Position numbers and translations under genes: made by a program
DNA from: Roseimarinus sediminis
GTDB lineage: Bacteria > Bacteroidota > Bacteroidia > Bacteroidales > Prolixibacteraceae
DNA: 64,000 nt
Reading direction: 5' to 3'
NCBI RefSeq assembly: GCF_050433125.1
Contig: NZ_JBNPXV010000001.1
Location: forward strand, 124,001-188,000
Notes under the pieces: model-generated
What the model saw: the letters and a program-made list of their open reading frames with translations, nothing else
Databases searched by the model: none
Told to the model about the DNA's origin: nothing
Shown: piece after piece, positions 7,067 through 15,493 of the stretch
How the letters are laid out: every line of letters starts with the position of its first letter
Numbering within the stretch: position 1 is the first letter of the stretch

Positions 7067-9502
7067 ATGAAGAAACTTCTAACACTCATTTTCATTTTCA
7101 CCGGCATGGTGGTATTTGCCCAGCAAAGCAAGAGCCGTGTCATTACCAACTTCGATGCCAACTGGAAGTTTGCCCTGGGCGATTTTCCCCAAGCCTCAAA
7201 TTCAGCATTTGACGATGCTGCCTGGCGCAGCCTGAGTGTGCCCCACGACTGGAGCATTGAGCTCGAAAACGACAGGGATGCACCCGGCGGCGGGAACATT
7301 GGCTTTTTCCCCACCGGAATTGGCTGGTACCGCAAAACATTCGATGTAGCAAAATTTAATCCCGACAAGAAATATTCCATTGAGTTCGATGGCGTACACA
7401 TGAACAGTGAGCTGTGGTTAAACGGTGAATACCTGGGCAAACGTCCTTACGGATACTCCAGTTTCTCGTACGATTTGAGCGGATTGCTCAAAAGCAAAGG
7501 CAACGTGCTTGCTGTTCGGGTGGATAATTCGGAACAGCCCAATTCGCGTTGGTACACCGGTTCGGGCATCTACAGGCATGTGCGCCTGGTGGAAACCAAT
7601 CCACTGCATTTTGAAAAATGGAGTGTCTTTTATTACACCAAATCCATTGAAAACGAAAGCGCCATTCTTCATGTTGAAGCATCGGTGGTGAACGAAAACC
7701 AGCATGCCGTGCAGGAGGTGGCCATCCGGCATGCCCTGCTCGACACGGAAGGAAATGAAGTCGCTTTTGTCACCACATCGATTCCTGTCAATGCCAAAAG
7801 TACGATGAAGGCAGAACAAGAGATGAAGGTAGCTGCTCCCCTGCTGTGGTCGGTTGAATCGCCCAATTTGTACACCCTCCAATCGGTGATACTGGTCGAC
7901 GGCAAAGAAAGCGACTGTGTATTCAATACCCTGGGCATTCGCACCATTGAATACCACGTAGACAAGGGCTTTTTACTGAATGGCAAGCAGGTAAAAATGA
8001 AAGGTGTTAACCTGCACCACGACGGTGGTCCGGTTGGTGCTGCCGTTCCCGAAAGGGTTTGGGAACGCCGCCTCGAAATATTGAAAGAAGGTGGCTGTAA
8101 TGCCATCCGTACCGCCCACAATCCAATGGCTCCTGAGTTTTACGAGCTCTGCAATCAACTGGGTTTCCTGGTGATGGACGAAGCCTTTGACGAATGGATT
8201 CATGGCAAGCGCGACTTTAGCTACCAACGCTATTTCAAAGAATGGCACCTGGAAGACCTGAAAGCCATGGTATACCGCGACAGAAACCATCCTTCGGTGG
8301 TGATGTGGAGCATTGGCAACGAGGTGCCCGACCAGTCATCGAAAGAAGGACCCGAACTGGCCCGCAAAATGATTGACCTTTGCAAAGCGGCCGATCCAAC
8401 CAGATTGGTTACTGCCGGAAACGACCGGATCGCGGCTGATGATAGTCCTGCATCGGAAGCCTACCTCGCCGAATTTGAAAACGAAATTGTAGGCTACAAC
8501 TATCCCGACCGCTGGCATGAGCGCAGGGAGTTGTACTATCACCACGACAAACAGCAACATCCCGGGCGCAGGGTAGTGGCCACCGAATCGACCGGCATGG
8601 GTGGTGTGCGCGGAGCCTACTTCCTTGGCAGAAACCCTGAAAAAATACAGGCCGCCTACGCTCAGGGACGCCCCATTGATGTGGAGCAACGCTGGAAATT
8701 TACGATGCTCTACGATTACGTGATCGGAGATTTCATGTGGACCGGCATCGATTACTACGGCGAGTCGTGGCGCTGGCCATCCCGCGGAGCTTCTTCGGGA
8801 TACCTTGACAATTGTGGCTTTAAAAAAGACGGCTACTATTTCTTTAAAAGTATCTGGACCGAAGATCCCACCCTGCACCTTCTACCTCACTGGAATCTCG
8901 AAGGCAGGGAAGGCCAGATTGTTCCTGTTATTTGTTACACCAACTGCGATTCGGTGGAGTTGTTCCTAAATGGAAAATCGTACGGTGAAAAGTTTTTGGA
9001 ATTTCCACGCAAAGGCAATAATGAGCAATGGAATCAACCCGAGGACGGGAAAGTACATACTTCGACCGGCGATCTGCACCTTTCGTGGGATGTGCCTTAT
9101 GAACCCGGCGAACTGGTTGCCAAAGGAAAGAAGGACGGGAAAGAATATACCTGTCGCCTGGTAACAGCCGGTGAGCCTGCTCAAATCCGTCTGTCCTCCG
9201 ACCGTGAAGTGATCAAGGCCGATCCCACCGATGTAGCCCATCTTACTGTAGAAATACTCGACAAAGATGGCAACATGGTTCCTACAGCCGGCAACCTCGT
9301 CCGCTTTGAGGTGGAGGGAGCAACCATTATAGGTGTTGAAAGTGGCAACATGAGCGATTTGTCATCGCCCAAGGCCAAAGAACGTAAAGCGTTTAACGGC
9401 TTGTGCCTGGCCATTATCCAATCTGAAAAGCCTGGAACAATAAGTGTAAAGGCAGTTTCTGACGGTTTAAAAAGTGCGGTTATAAACATCGAAGCCAAAT
9501 AA
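7067..9502 (+). CDS. GH2 beta-galactosidase, secreted
   Basis: The 811-residue enzyme has a Sec signal peptide (cleavage near VFAQQ). The GH2 order follows: sugar-binding jelly roll (about 25-180), immunoglobulin-like domain (185-295) and TIM barrel (300-610). The acid/base is E419 in MWSIGNEVPDQ and the nucleophile is E507 in VVATEST. The C-terminus holds a DUF4982-like segment (SVELFLNGKSYGEKF) and a GH2 C5-type beta domain. The preceding galactanase makes beta-galactobioses and galactotrioses, which makes beta-galactosidase the likely activity; other exo-glycosidase specificities occur in GH2. It is co-directional with and close to GH53 and GH43 genes. Confidence 0.92.
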   Translation: MKKLLTLIFIFTGMVVFAQQSKSRVITNFDANWKFALGDFPQASNSAFDDAAWRSLSVPHDWSIELENDRDAPGGGNIGFFPTGIGWYRKTFDVAKFNPDKKYSIEFDGVHMNSELWLNGEYLGKRPYGYSSFSYDLSGLLKSKGNVLAVRVDNSEQPNSRWYTGSGIYRHVRLVETNPLHFEKWSVFYYTKSIENESAILHVEASVVNENQHAVQEVAIRHALLDTEGNEVAFVTTSIPVNAKSTMKAEQEMKVAAPLLWSVESPNLYTLQSVILVDGKESDCVFNTLGIRTIEYHVDKGFLLNGKQVKMKGVNLHHDGGPVGAAVPERVWERRLEILKEGGCNAIRTAHNPMAPEFYELCNQLGFLVMDEAFDEWIHGKRDFSYQRYFKEWHLEDLKAMVYRDRNHPSVVMWSIGNEVPDQSSKEGPELARKMIDLCKAADPTRLVTAGNDRIAADDSPASEAYLAEFENEIVGYNYPDRWHERRELYYHHDKQQHPGRRVVATESTGMGGVRGAYFLGRNPEKIQAAYAQGRPIDVEQRWKFTMLYDYVIGDFMWTGIDYYGESWRWPSRGASSGYLDNCGFKKDGYYFFKSIWTEDPTLHLLPHWNLEGREGQIVPVICYTNCDSVELFLNGKSYGEKFLEFPRKGNNEQWNQPEDGKVHTSTGDLHLSWDVPYEPGELVAKGKKDGKEYTCRLVTAGEPAQIRLSSDREVIKADPTDVAHLTVEILDKDGNMVPTAGNLVRFEVEGATIIGVESGNMSDLSSPKAKERKAFNGLCLAIIQSEKPGTISVKAVSDGLKSAVINIEAK

Positions 9503-9603
9503 GAACATGCACTGCCTGATTGGGATATTCGAATTAAAAAAATAACTTTAAGAAGCAATAAGTCATCAGTAGCAACAAACCATTAAAACAACAATTTTAC
9601 ACG

Positions 9604-11211
9604 ATGAGCACTACGCAAGGCTTTATTAAATTCATTTTACTTGTATTATTAATTGCGCTTACAGGAAGCAGGGAAAGCGCTGCACAGTTTCAAAACATCA
9701 AAAACGATCGTTTCTGGGATACCCGCGACGGCCAGCCCATTTATAGTCAGGGCGGTGGTATTTTCAAATTTGCAGATCCCCAAACAGGAGAAGAAAAATA
9801 CTACTGGTATGGTGTGCATTACAAACAAGCCGAAATGTACAGAAAGGACCCGTCGGTTACGCAGGAAAGAAATAATTTCGAAGGTGTAAGCTGTTACACG
9901 TCAAGCGATTTAGTCAACTGGGAGTTTGAAGCCAATGTGTTAACTCCCGGGGAAGTATTTGGAGACACGGGCCAGCGCCGGGGCTGGCTGGGACGCATGG
10001 GCGTGGCCTGGGTAGAAGAAGCAAAGCAATATGTGCTGATCATTCAATACAATTCCAGTGTACTTTTTGCAACTGCCGATACTCCTTTAGGACCATTCAA
10101 AAAGCAGCACAGAAAAGATATGACAAGCTGGATTGGTACACCCAACACCGGAGATCAGACGGTATTTACCGACGAAGACAGCGGCAAATCGTACCTCGTT
10201 TACAGTTACGGTCGGGGGAGAAATAAAATTTACCTGTCCGAAATCGGGATGAAAAATGACACCATTACCTTGTTGGATTATAAACAGGTTTTCAGAGGTG
10301 CCGGCCGCGAGGGCAACTGCATGTTCAAATACAAAGGCAAATATTACCTGGCTGCTTCTCAACTTTATGGCTGGGATGGCTCCAATGCTTACTATCTTAA
10401 AGCCGACGATATTTGGGGCCCTTACCTGCCCGAAAACGACATGCAGATTTTCCCGGGTGCTGAAGACGATTATGCCCATATTTCTCAAACCGGCTTCTTT
10501 GTTACTGTTCGCGGTACCCAACAGGAAACAGTCATCTTTTGTGGCGACCGCTGGGCCAATTTTGCCGGGAACGGACTGGGCTACAACCAATGGTGCCCCT
10601 TATCGTTCGATGGTGACGAACCTTACTTTAATTCGTTGAATTCGTGGAACCTGAATGCAGCAAGCGGCGAATGGCAGGTAGCCGACGACAACAACTGGGT
10701 GAAAAATCCCAGTTTCGAAGCCGACCGAAAACAAATGCCAAGCCCGGTAAAACCGGTACAAACCAGGCTGCTGGGATGGGAAACGACCGTAATCGAAGGA
10801 ACAGAAATCTCGCTCGACTCCCTTTCGCCAGTACTCAACCATGCCAATACACAGGAAGAGCGAAAGCTGGTAATTGGCGAGCGCAGCCTGAACATGAGCG
10901 ACCGCGTGGACTTTGTAAGAAAAGTATCTCAAAAAATCGGCTCCTCACCCTACGTGCGCTTCGAAAATGGTTCGTATACACTGACCGCGAAAGTTAGAAG
11001 CAGCGGAGGCTTCAATCAACTCGAAATGTACGCGAAATCAGGAGATAAACATTTCGAGGTAGATGTGAAAGAAGCAAACGAAAACTGGACCACCATCAGC
11101 ATTGACAACATAAAAGTTGAAAACAATGAAGTTGAAATTGGCTTCCTGTCCGATGGAAAAGCCGGTGCTTTTTGTCTGGTCGACGATGTTTCATTGCTTA
11201 AAAGCAAATAG
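9604..11211 (+). CDS. GH43-type glycosidase (subfamily 24/34-like) with C-terminal beta-sandwich
   Basis: The 535-residue protein has a signal peptide (to about SAAQ, residue 28), a five-bladed propeller (about 35-340) and a C-terminal beta-sandwich (about 365-533, NWVKNPSFEAD onward) that looks like a carbohydrate-binding module of the CBM4/9 or CBM6 type. Visible GH43 residues are D184 in NTGDQTVFTDED and E236 in GAGREGNCMFKYKGKYYLA. The first blade reads PIYSQGGGIFKF. This resembles the AHGGGI motif of exo-beta-1,3-galactanases (GH43_24), a group that lacks the usual catalytic Asp base. An exo-galactanase role fits the neighbouring genes, but the subfamily call is by eye. Confidence 0.78.
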   Translation: MSTTQGFIKFILLVLLIALTGSRESAAQFQNIKNDRFWDTRDGQPIYSQGGGIFKFADPQTGEEKYYWYGVHYKQAEMYRKDPSVTQERNNFEGVSCYTSSDLVNWEFEANVLTPGEVFGDTGQRRGWLGRMGVAWVEEAKQYVLIIQYNSSVLFATADTPLGPFKKQHRKDMTSWIGTPNTGDQTVFTDEDSGKSYLVYSYGRGRNKIYLSEIGMKNDTITLLDYKQVFRGAGREGNCMFKYKGKYYLAASQLYGWDGSNAYYLKADDIWGPYLPENDMQIFPGAEDDYAHISQTGFFVTVRGTQQETVIFCGDRWANFAGNGLGYNQWCPLSFDGDEPYFNSLNSWNLNAASGEWQVADDNNWVKNPSFEADRKQMPSPVKPVQTRLLGWETTVIEGTEISLDSLSPVLNHANTQEERKLVIGERSLNMSDRVDFVRKVSQKIGSSPYVRFENGSYTLTAKVRSSGGFNQLEMYAKSGDKHFEVDVKEANENWTTISIDNIKVENNEVEIGFLSDGKAGAFCLVDDVSLLKSK

Positions 11212-11249
11212 AGGAAAAAAAGTTTTTATTCATTTTTAATGATTCAGCG

Positions 11250-12242
11250 ATGCATCACACAATTAGGAAATCATTCACAATTTTGGCAGGCCTGCTTAGC
11301 ATTTTATATGGCTACTCCCAACCCAATATTATCAATAGCTGGGAGGCAAAAGGCAACCCGGTAGTTACCCACAAATACACCTGCGATCCTGCTGCACTGG
11401 TTCATAACGATACCCTTTTTATTTTCACCGGACAAGATGCCAGAGGAGGCCTGAAGTTTTACGAAATTAAAAACTGGTGCTGCTTTGCCACCACCGACAT
11501 GAAAAATTTTATTGAATACGACATTCCGCTGTTTGCTAATGATTTTAAATGGAACAGCGGTGAGTTTGCCTATGCAGGCCATGTAATCGAACGGAACGGA
11601 AAATTTTACTGGTATGTAAGCACCAACACCTCGGGCATAGGCGTTGCGGTGGCCGACCGCCCTCAGGGGCCTTACAAAGATGTATTGGGCAAACCACTGC
11701 TGACCAACGAAAACAGTCCGGGCAAAACACATAGCTGGCGTACCATCGATCCGGCCGCTTTTATCGACGACGATGGTCAGGCATGGTTGTATTGGGGAAA
11801 TGGTGCCTGCTGGGCGGTGAAGTTAAATGAAGACATGATATCGTACGATACCGACTATGGCGTAAAAATCATTGAAATAGAAGGCGATATGGAGTTTCCC
11901 TTTACCGAGGCACCCTGGGTGCATAAAAAGGACGGCCTCTACCTGATGTCGTTTGCCATTGGCTTTCCCGAACGCATCGCTTTTGCGGTGAGTGATAAAG
12001 CGGATGGGCCCTACACCTACAAAGGCATCATCAACGAAATTGCAGGGAACAGCAACACCAACCATCAGTCGATCGTCGAATACAAGGGCAGCTGGTACTT
12101 TATTTACCACAACGGGGGCATCCAGACCGATGGTGGAAGTTACAGCCGCAGCATGTGTATCGACCAACTGGATTTTGATGAAAACGGGATGTATCAACCA
12201 GTTCTGATGACAACTAAAGGCGTCGAAAAGATTGATCAATAA
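11250..12242 (+). CDS. GH43 family arabinofuranosidase/xylosidase-like enzyme
   Basis: The 330-residue protein has a signal peptide (cleavage near YGYSQ) and a single five-bladed propeller. All three catalytic acids of GH43 are visible: base D46 in TCDPAALV, pKa-modulating D167 in TIDPAAFIDDDG, and acid E220 in PFTEAPWV. There is no accessory module. It lies 38 bases after the preceding GH43 gene and 15 before the next, so these genes are probably one transcript. Given the pectin context it most likely removes arabinose from arabinan or arabinogalactan side chains. Exact linkage cannot be read from sequence. Confidence 0.87.
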   Translation: MHHTIRKSFTILAGLLSILYGYSQPNIINSWEAKGNPVVTHKYTCDPAALVHNDTLFIFTGQDARGGLKFYEIKNWCCFATTDMKNFIEYDIPLFANDFKWNSGEFAYAGHVIERNGKFYWYVSTNTSGIGVAVADRPQGPYKDVLGKPLLTNENSPGKTHSWRTIDPAAFIDDDGQAWLYWGNGACWAVKLNEDMISYDTDYGVKIIEIEGDMEFPFTEAPWVHKKDGLYLMSFAIGFPERIAFAVSDKADGPYTYKGIINEIAGNSNTNHQSIVEYKGSWYFIYHNGGIQTDGGSYSRSMCIDQLDFDENGMYQPVLMTTKGVEKIDQ

Positions 12243-12257
12243 CAACAAATCAAAAAT

Positions 12258-13328
12258 ATGAATACACGACTACTGAATTTCAGCCGACTATTATTTTTAA
12301 TCGTTGTATTGTTTACAGCAGTGGCCTGCAATCCAACAAAAAAGGCACAGGACGAAAAAATGGAAGCCTACCTGTTGGTTTATTTTACCGACCCCACGCA
12401 TAGCCTGTTTATGGCACTCAGTACCGATGGTTATACTTTTACCGATGTGAACAATGCACAGCCCATCGTGGCGGGTGATACCATTGCCAGTCAGAAGGGG
12501 ATTCGTGACCCGCACATTTCAAGAGGTCCCGATGGTGCCTTTTATGTGGTGATGACCGATCTTCACCTTTTTGCCAAACAACTGGGGTATCGCGAAACGA
12601 CCTGGGAAAGGCCACAGGAAAAATACGACTGGGGAAACAACCGTGGTTTTGTGCTGATGAAATCGTACGATCTGATTAACTGGACACACAGTAATTTCCT
12701 TTTCGATGAAGCTTTTGAGGGCTACGAAGAGATGGGTTGTGCCTGGGCGCCCCAAACCATCTATGACCCGGAGGAAGATAAAATGATGATCTATTTTACC
12801 ATGCGCATGGAGCACGGACTTACCAAATTGTATTATGCCTACACCGACGATGATTTCACCAAACTCATCACTCAACCCAAATCGTTGTTCGAATACCCCG
12901 ATTCAAGCATACAGATTTTGGATGCCGACATCACGCCTCTGCCCGACGGGCGCTATTGCATGATGTACGTGGCACAGGAAAGACCGGGAGGCATCAAAAT
13001 GGCCTTCTCCGACTATATCAACAAAGATTATCAATACGAAGCAGCATGGGTTGACAAGGAACCGGGAGCCTGTGAAGCACCCAATGTTTGGAAACGCATC
13101 GACAGCGAGCAATATGTTTTGATGTATGATGTTTTCAGCATTCAGCCCCACAACTTTGGCTTTGTCGAGACGACTGACTTTGTAAACTTTACAGACCTGG
13201 GGCACTTTAATGCGGGAACAATGAAAACCACCAATTTCACTTCTCCCAAACACGGAGCCATCATTCAGTTAACGAAAAAAGAAGCCCAAAGGCTGGCTGA
13301 ACATTATCAAATGAAACTACAATTCTGA
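12258..13328 (+). CDS. GH43-like glycosidase lipoprotein
   Basis: The 356-residue protein begins with a lipoprotein signal (AVAC, Cys24). The propeller shows the GH43 clan pattern: D84 in GIRDPHISRGPDG, an aspartate pair D222/D224 in LDADITPLPDG and E273 in GACEAPNVWK. The opening LLVYFTDPTHSLFMALS is characteristic of a Bacteroidota GH43 group annotated as arabinosidase. It sits third in the four-gene GH43 series, 5 bases before the next start. Surface lipidation would let it act on polymer or large oligosaccharides. Specificity is inferred only. Confidence 0.82.
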   Translation: MNTRLLNFSRLLFLIVVLFTAVACNPTKKAQDEKMEAYLLVYFTDPTHSLFMALSTDGYTFTDVNNAQPIVAGDTIASQKGIRDPHISRGPDGAFYVVMTDLHLFAKQLGYRETTWERPQEKYDWGNNRGFVLMKSYDLINWTHSNFLFDEAFEGYEEMGCAWAPQTIYDPEEDKMMIYFTMRMEHGLTKLYYAYTDDDFTKLITQPKSLFEYPDSSIQILDADITPLPDGRYCMMYVAQERPGGIKMAFSDYINKDYQYEAAWVDKEPGACEAPNVWKRIDSEQYVLMYDVFSIQPHNFGFVETTDFVNFTDLGHFNAGTMKTTNFTSPKHGAIIQLTKKEAQRLAEHYQMKLQF

Positions 13329-13333
13329 TTATT

Positions 13334-14335
13334 ATGAGACTTCTGACAACCTTATTCATGCTGCTAAGCGTTACAGCCATCTTTGCCCAGGGCTGGAAAC
13401 CGGAAATTAAAGAAAACATTCCGCTGGATTCCATCCGCTTGAGCGACCCCGCCATTCTGGCCGATAAAAGTACTTCGACCTATTACATGACCGGAACCGG
13501 TGGCCTGTTATGGAAAAGTAAAGACCTGGCCAAATGGACAGGCCCTTACGTGGTTACCAAAACCGATCCCGATTCGTGGATGGGTCCTCGCCCCATGATT
13601 TGGGCAGCCGAATTGCATCAGTACAAAGACAAATACTATTATTTCGCCACTTTCACCAACCGCGATGTAGTAATCGATTCGGTAAAAGGAAATGCGATTC
13701 ACCGTCGCGCCAGCCATATTCTGGTAAGCGATCGACCCGATGGCCCCTATGTTCCCATGGAAGATGAAACCTATTTGCCTGCCGACCTGCCTACTTTAGA
13801 TGGCACCTTTTGGGTCGATGCCGATGGTAAACCCTACATGGTTTATTGCGGCGAATGGTTGATCAACTGGAACGGCACCATGGAAAAAATTGAATTGAAA
13901 CCCGACTTAAGTGGTACCACCGGAAAAAGGAAAATACTGTTTTTTGCTTACGATTCACCCTGGAGCAAGGAAGAAGAAAATGGCCGTGTGATCCCCAACA
14001 AGGTGACCGACGGACCCTATCTGTTCAAAACCCAAACAGGAAAATTGGGAATGATTTGGACCAGCTGGGTTTTCAGCGACTATGTGCAGGGGGTGGCCTA
14101 TTCCGAAAGTGGCACATTGGATGGCCCGTGGATTCAGGAAAAAGATCCGATTACACCACCCAACTTCGGGCACGGTATGTTGTTCCGCACCTTTGAGGGA
14201 AAACTGCTGATGTCGGCGCATAGTCACAAGGACGTAAATGGCCGCTATGTGCGCATACCGCACCTGTTTGAAGTGGATGATTCGGGCGATCAAATCGTCG
14301 TGAAAGGACGGTATCAACCTTCATTGAAAAACTAA
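13334..14335 (+). CDS. GH43 family protein with Asp at the general-acid position
   Basis: The 333-residue protein has a signal peptide (cleavage near IFAQG) and one propeller. The base is D38 in LSDPAILADK and the modulator D156 in TLDGTFWVDADG. At the place of the usual catalytic Glu the sequence reads VTDGPYLF, giving D226. This may be a subfamily trait rather than inactivation, because the rest of the active-site frame is intact. It closes the GH43 series and is followed by a strong terminator at 14461-14491, so the GH53-to-GH43 operon ends here. Confidence 0.82.
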   Translation: MRLLTTLFMLLSVTAIFAQGWKPEIKENIPLDSIRLSDPAILADKSTSTYYMTGTGGLLWKSKDLAKWTGPYVVTKTDPDSWMGPRPMIWAAELHQYKDKYYYFATFTNRDVVIDSVKGNAIHRRASHILVSDRPDGPYVPMEDETYLPADLPTLDGTFWVDADGKPYMVYCGEWLINWNGTMEKIELKPDLSGTTGKRKILFFAYDSPWSKEEENGRVIPNKVTDGPYLFKTQTGKLGMIWTSWVFSDYVQGVAYSESGTLDGPWIQEKDPITPPNFGHGMLFRTFEGKLLMSAHSHKDVNGRYVRIPHLFEVDDSGDQIVVKGRYQPSLKN

Positions 14336-14337
14336 AA

Positions 14338-14448
14338 TCATGTAAACTAAATTTCCCCATACCCAATTATGCGGTTGAACAGGCTGAGGGCTATGGTAAA
14401 ACATTGGACCAATGGTTTGAACGCACCGACTTTGCACAAGACAATTAA
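14338..14448 (+). pseudogene. Possible 3' tail of a lost gene
   Basis: In a different frame from the GH43 gene, the bases read as a coherent-looking peptide (NYAVEQAEGYGKTLDQWFER, ending TDFAQDN) and stop at 14446-14448, just before the terminator. No start codon or family match is seen. It could be the remnant of a gene deleted next to the terminator. The remaining 14492-14630 is AT-rich with nothing recognised. Confidence 0.25.
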
Positions 14449-14460
14449 ATCAATGCTGAA

Positions 14461-14496
14461 AAGAGACGATACGGAAGAGGTATCGTCTCTTCTTTA
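14461..14496 (+). terminator. Terminator at end of the galactan/arabinan operon
   Basis: A perfect 12-base stem AAGAGACGATAC/GTATCGTCTCTT (14461-14472 and 14480-14491) with a 7-base loop is followed by CTTTA. The T run is short, but the stem is strong and correctly placed. Confidence 0.7.
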
Positions 14497-14631
14497 CATT
14501 GATATTTAAAAAATTGAGAATAGAAACTTTTATGGCAGGTTCGGGATCAGTGAATCTCTACTTTATTTGTTGGTTTTCAATATACTGATTTGATTTTGGG
14601 CTTTAATATCGATCGAGTAAACTAATTTTAG

Positions 14632-14639
14632 TATTTTTG
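14632..14639 (+). promoter_or_regulatory. -7 element TATTTTTG of the Panacea gene
   Basis: A perfect TAnnTTTG element ends only 4 bases before the ATG at 14644. No TTTG lies at the right distance upstream. If it is used, the mRNA would be leaderless or nearly so. Confidence 0.35.
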
Positions 14640-14643
14640 AAAC

Positions 14644-15222
14644 ATGAAAACTTATTCCAGAAGTGATATAGAAAAAATTGGGAATACGATTATTTATTTG
14701 GCTGAAAGGATTCCTAACTTATCCAAGACAAAGCTCTTGAAACTTCTGTATCTTCTAGAAGAGTCATTTGTGAAAAAATATCAATTGCCATTTCTAAATC
14801 TTGAATTCGAGGTATGGCAAGCTGGTCCGGTTGCCCGGGATATTTTTATTGATTTATCTGACGAACCAATTTTACTAAAGAATTATATCACTATTGAAAA
14901 GAAGCCTGATTCTACTTACATTAGGCCCATTACCGACTTTTCCGATGATGAATTTAGTGATAATGAGATTGATATGCTCGATCTGGTTGTTGAACATTTT
15001 GGATCATTAACTGCTACCGACCTGGTCAAACGAACACATCAGAAAAATTCCAACTGGTACATTGTCGCAAAAAGTAAGGGATTGCTCGTTTTATTTGAGA
15101 ACCATCTAACCAACTCTTCTGACGAAAAAATTGATTTTACCTGGTATCTGGATGAAAAAGGCAAGGATGCTTTTGTTGAACAGAATCAATTTAATAAGTT
15201 GCTCAGTTATATCAACGAATAA
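14644..15222 (+). CDS. Panacea domain (SocA-like antitoxin) protein
   Basis: The 192-residue protein matches the Panacea/SocA family (formerly DUF4065). An early helix (LSKTKLLKLLYLLEESFVKK) is followed by the hallmark EFEVWQAGPVARDIF at about residues 57-71, a central acidic stretch and a late aromatic segment (WYLDEKGKDAFVEQN). Panacea domains neutralise diverse toxins in toxin-antitoxin pairs and also occur as GepA-like phage-related proteins. No intact partner lies beside it: upstream is a terminator and downstream a truncated reading frame on the other strand. It interrupts the pectin cluster, has lower GC than its neighbours and looks acquired. Confidence 0.8.
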   Translation: MKTYSRSDIEKIGNTIIYLAERIPNLSKTKLLKLLYLLEESFVKKYQLPFLNLEFEVWQAGPVARDIFIDLSDEPILLKNYITIEKKPDSTYIRPITDFSDDEFSDNEIDMLDLVVEHFGSLTATDLVKRTHQKNSNWYIVAKSKGLLVLFENHLTNSSDEKIDFTWYLDEKGKDAFVEQNQFNKLLSYINE

Positions 15223-15226
15223 AGAT

Positions 15227-15433
15227 TCATTCTTCTACCTGAATAAATTCAACCGACCATTGGTTGTTGTCAATACCTTTGCGCCAAACCGATAATTCTG
15301 TTCCGGAGTTGTTCGAGAACAGATAACGCGCTTCTACTTCATACGCTGCTGTTTGGGCATCGGGCTGGTATAAATGGTCGTACTTGTAGGTTTTTAACAG
15401 CGTGTAATCATTGAAGCATTTCTTCCTTGTAAC
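15227..15433 (-). pseudogene. Truncated C-terminal gene remnant, family unknown
   Basis: On the minus strand an open frame ends at 15229-15227. It reads CFNDYTLLKTYKYDHLYQPD, then AAYEVEARYLFSNNSGTELS, then VWRKGIDNNQWSVEFIQVEE. The peptide looks like a real beta-rich protein end, but the frame is closed by a stop just upstream and has no start codon. It is therefore the residue of a deleted gene. No family is recognised. It fills most of the space between the Panacea gene and the PL11 gene. Confidence 0.55.
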
Positions 15434-15493
15434 TTCTTACAAAAAAGACTAAACTTACCCCCCGTTAATATTTAATATATTAAAACTTTAGCA

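Noticed and set aside
13261..13333. Frameshift suspected between adjacent GH43 genes
   Set aside because: Each gene has its own complete N-terminal signal and C-terminal blade; they are separate genes 5 bases apart.
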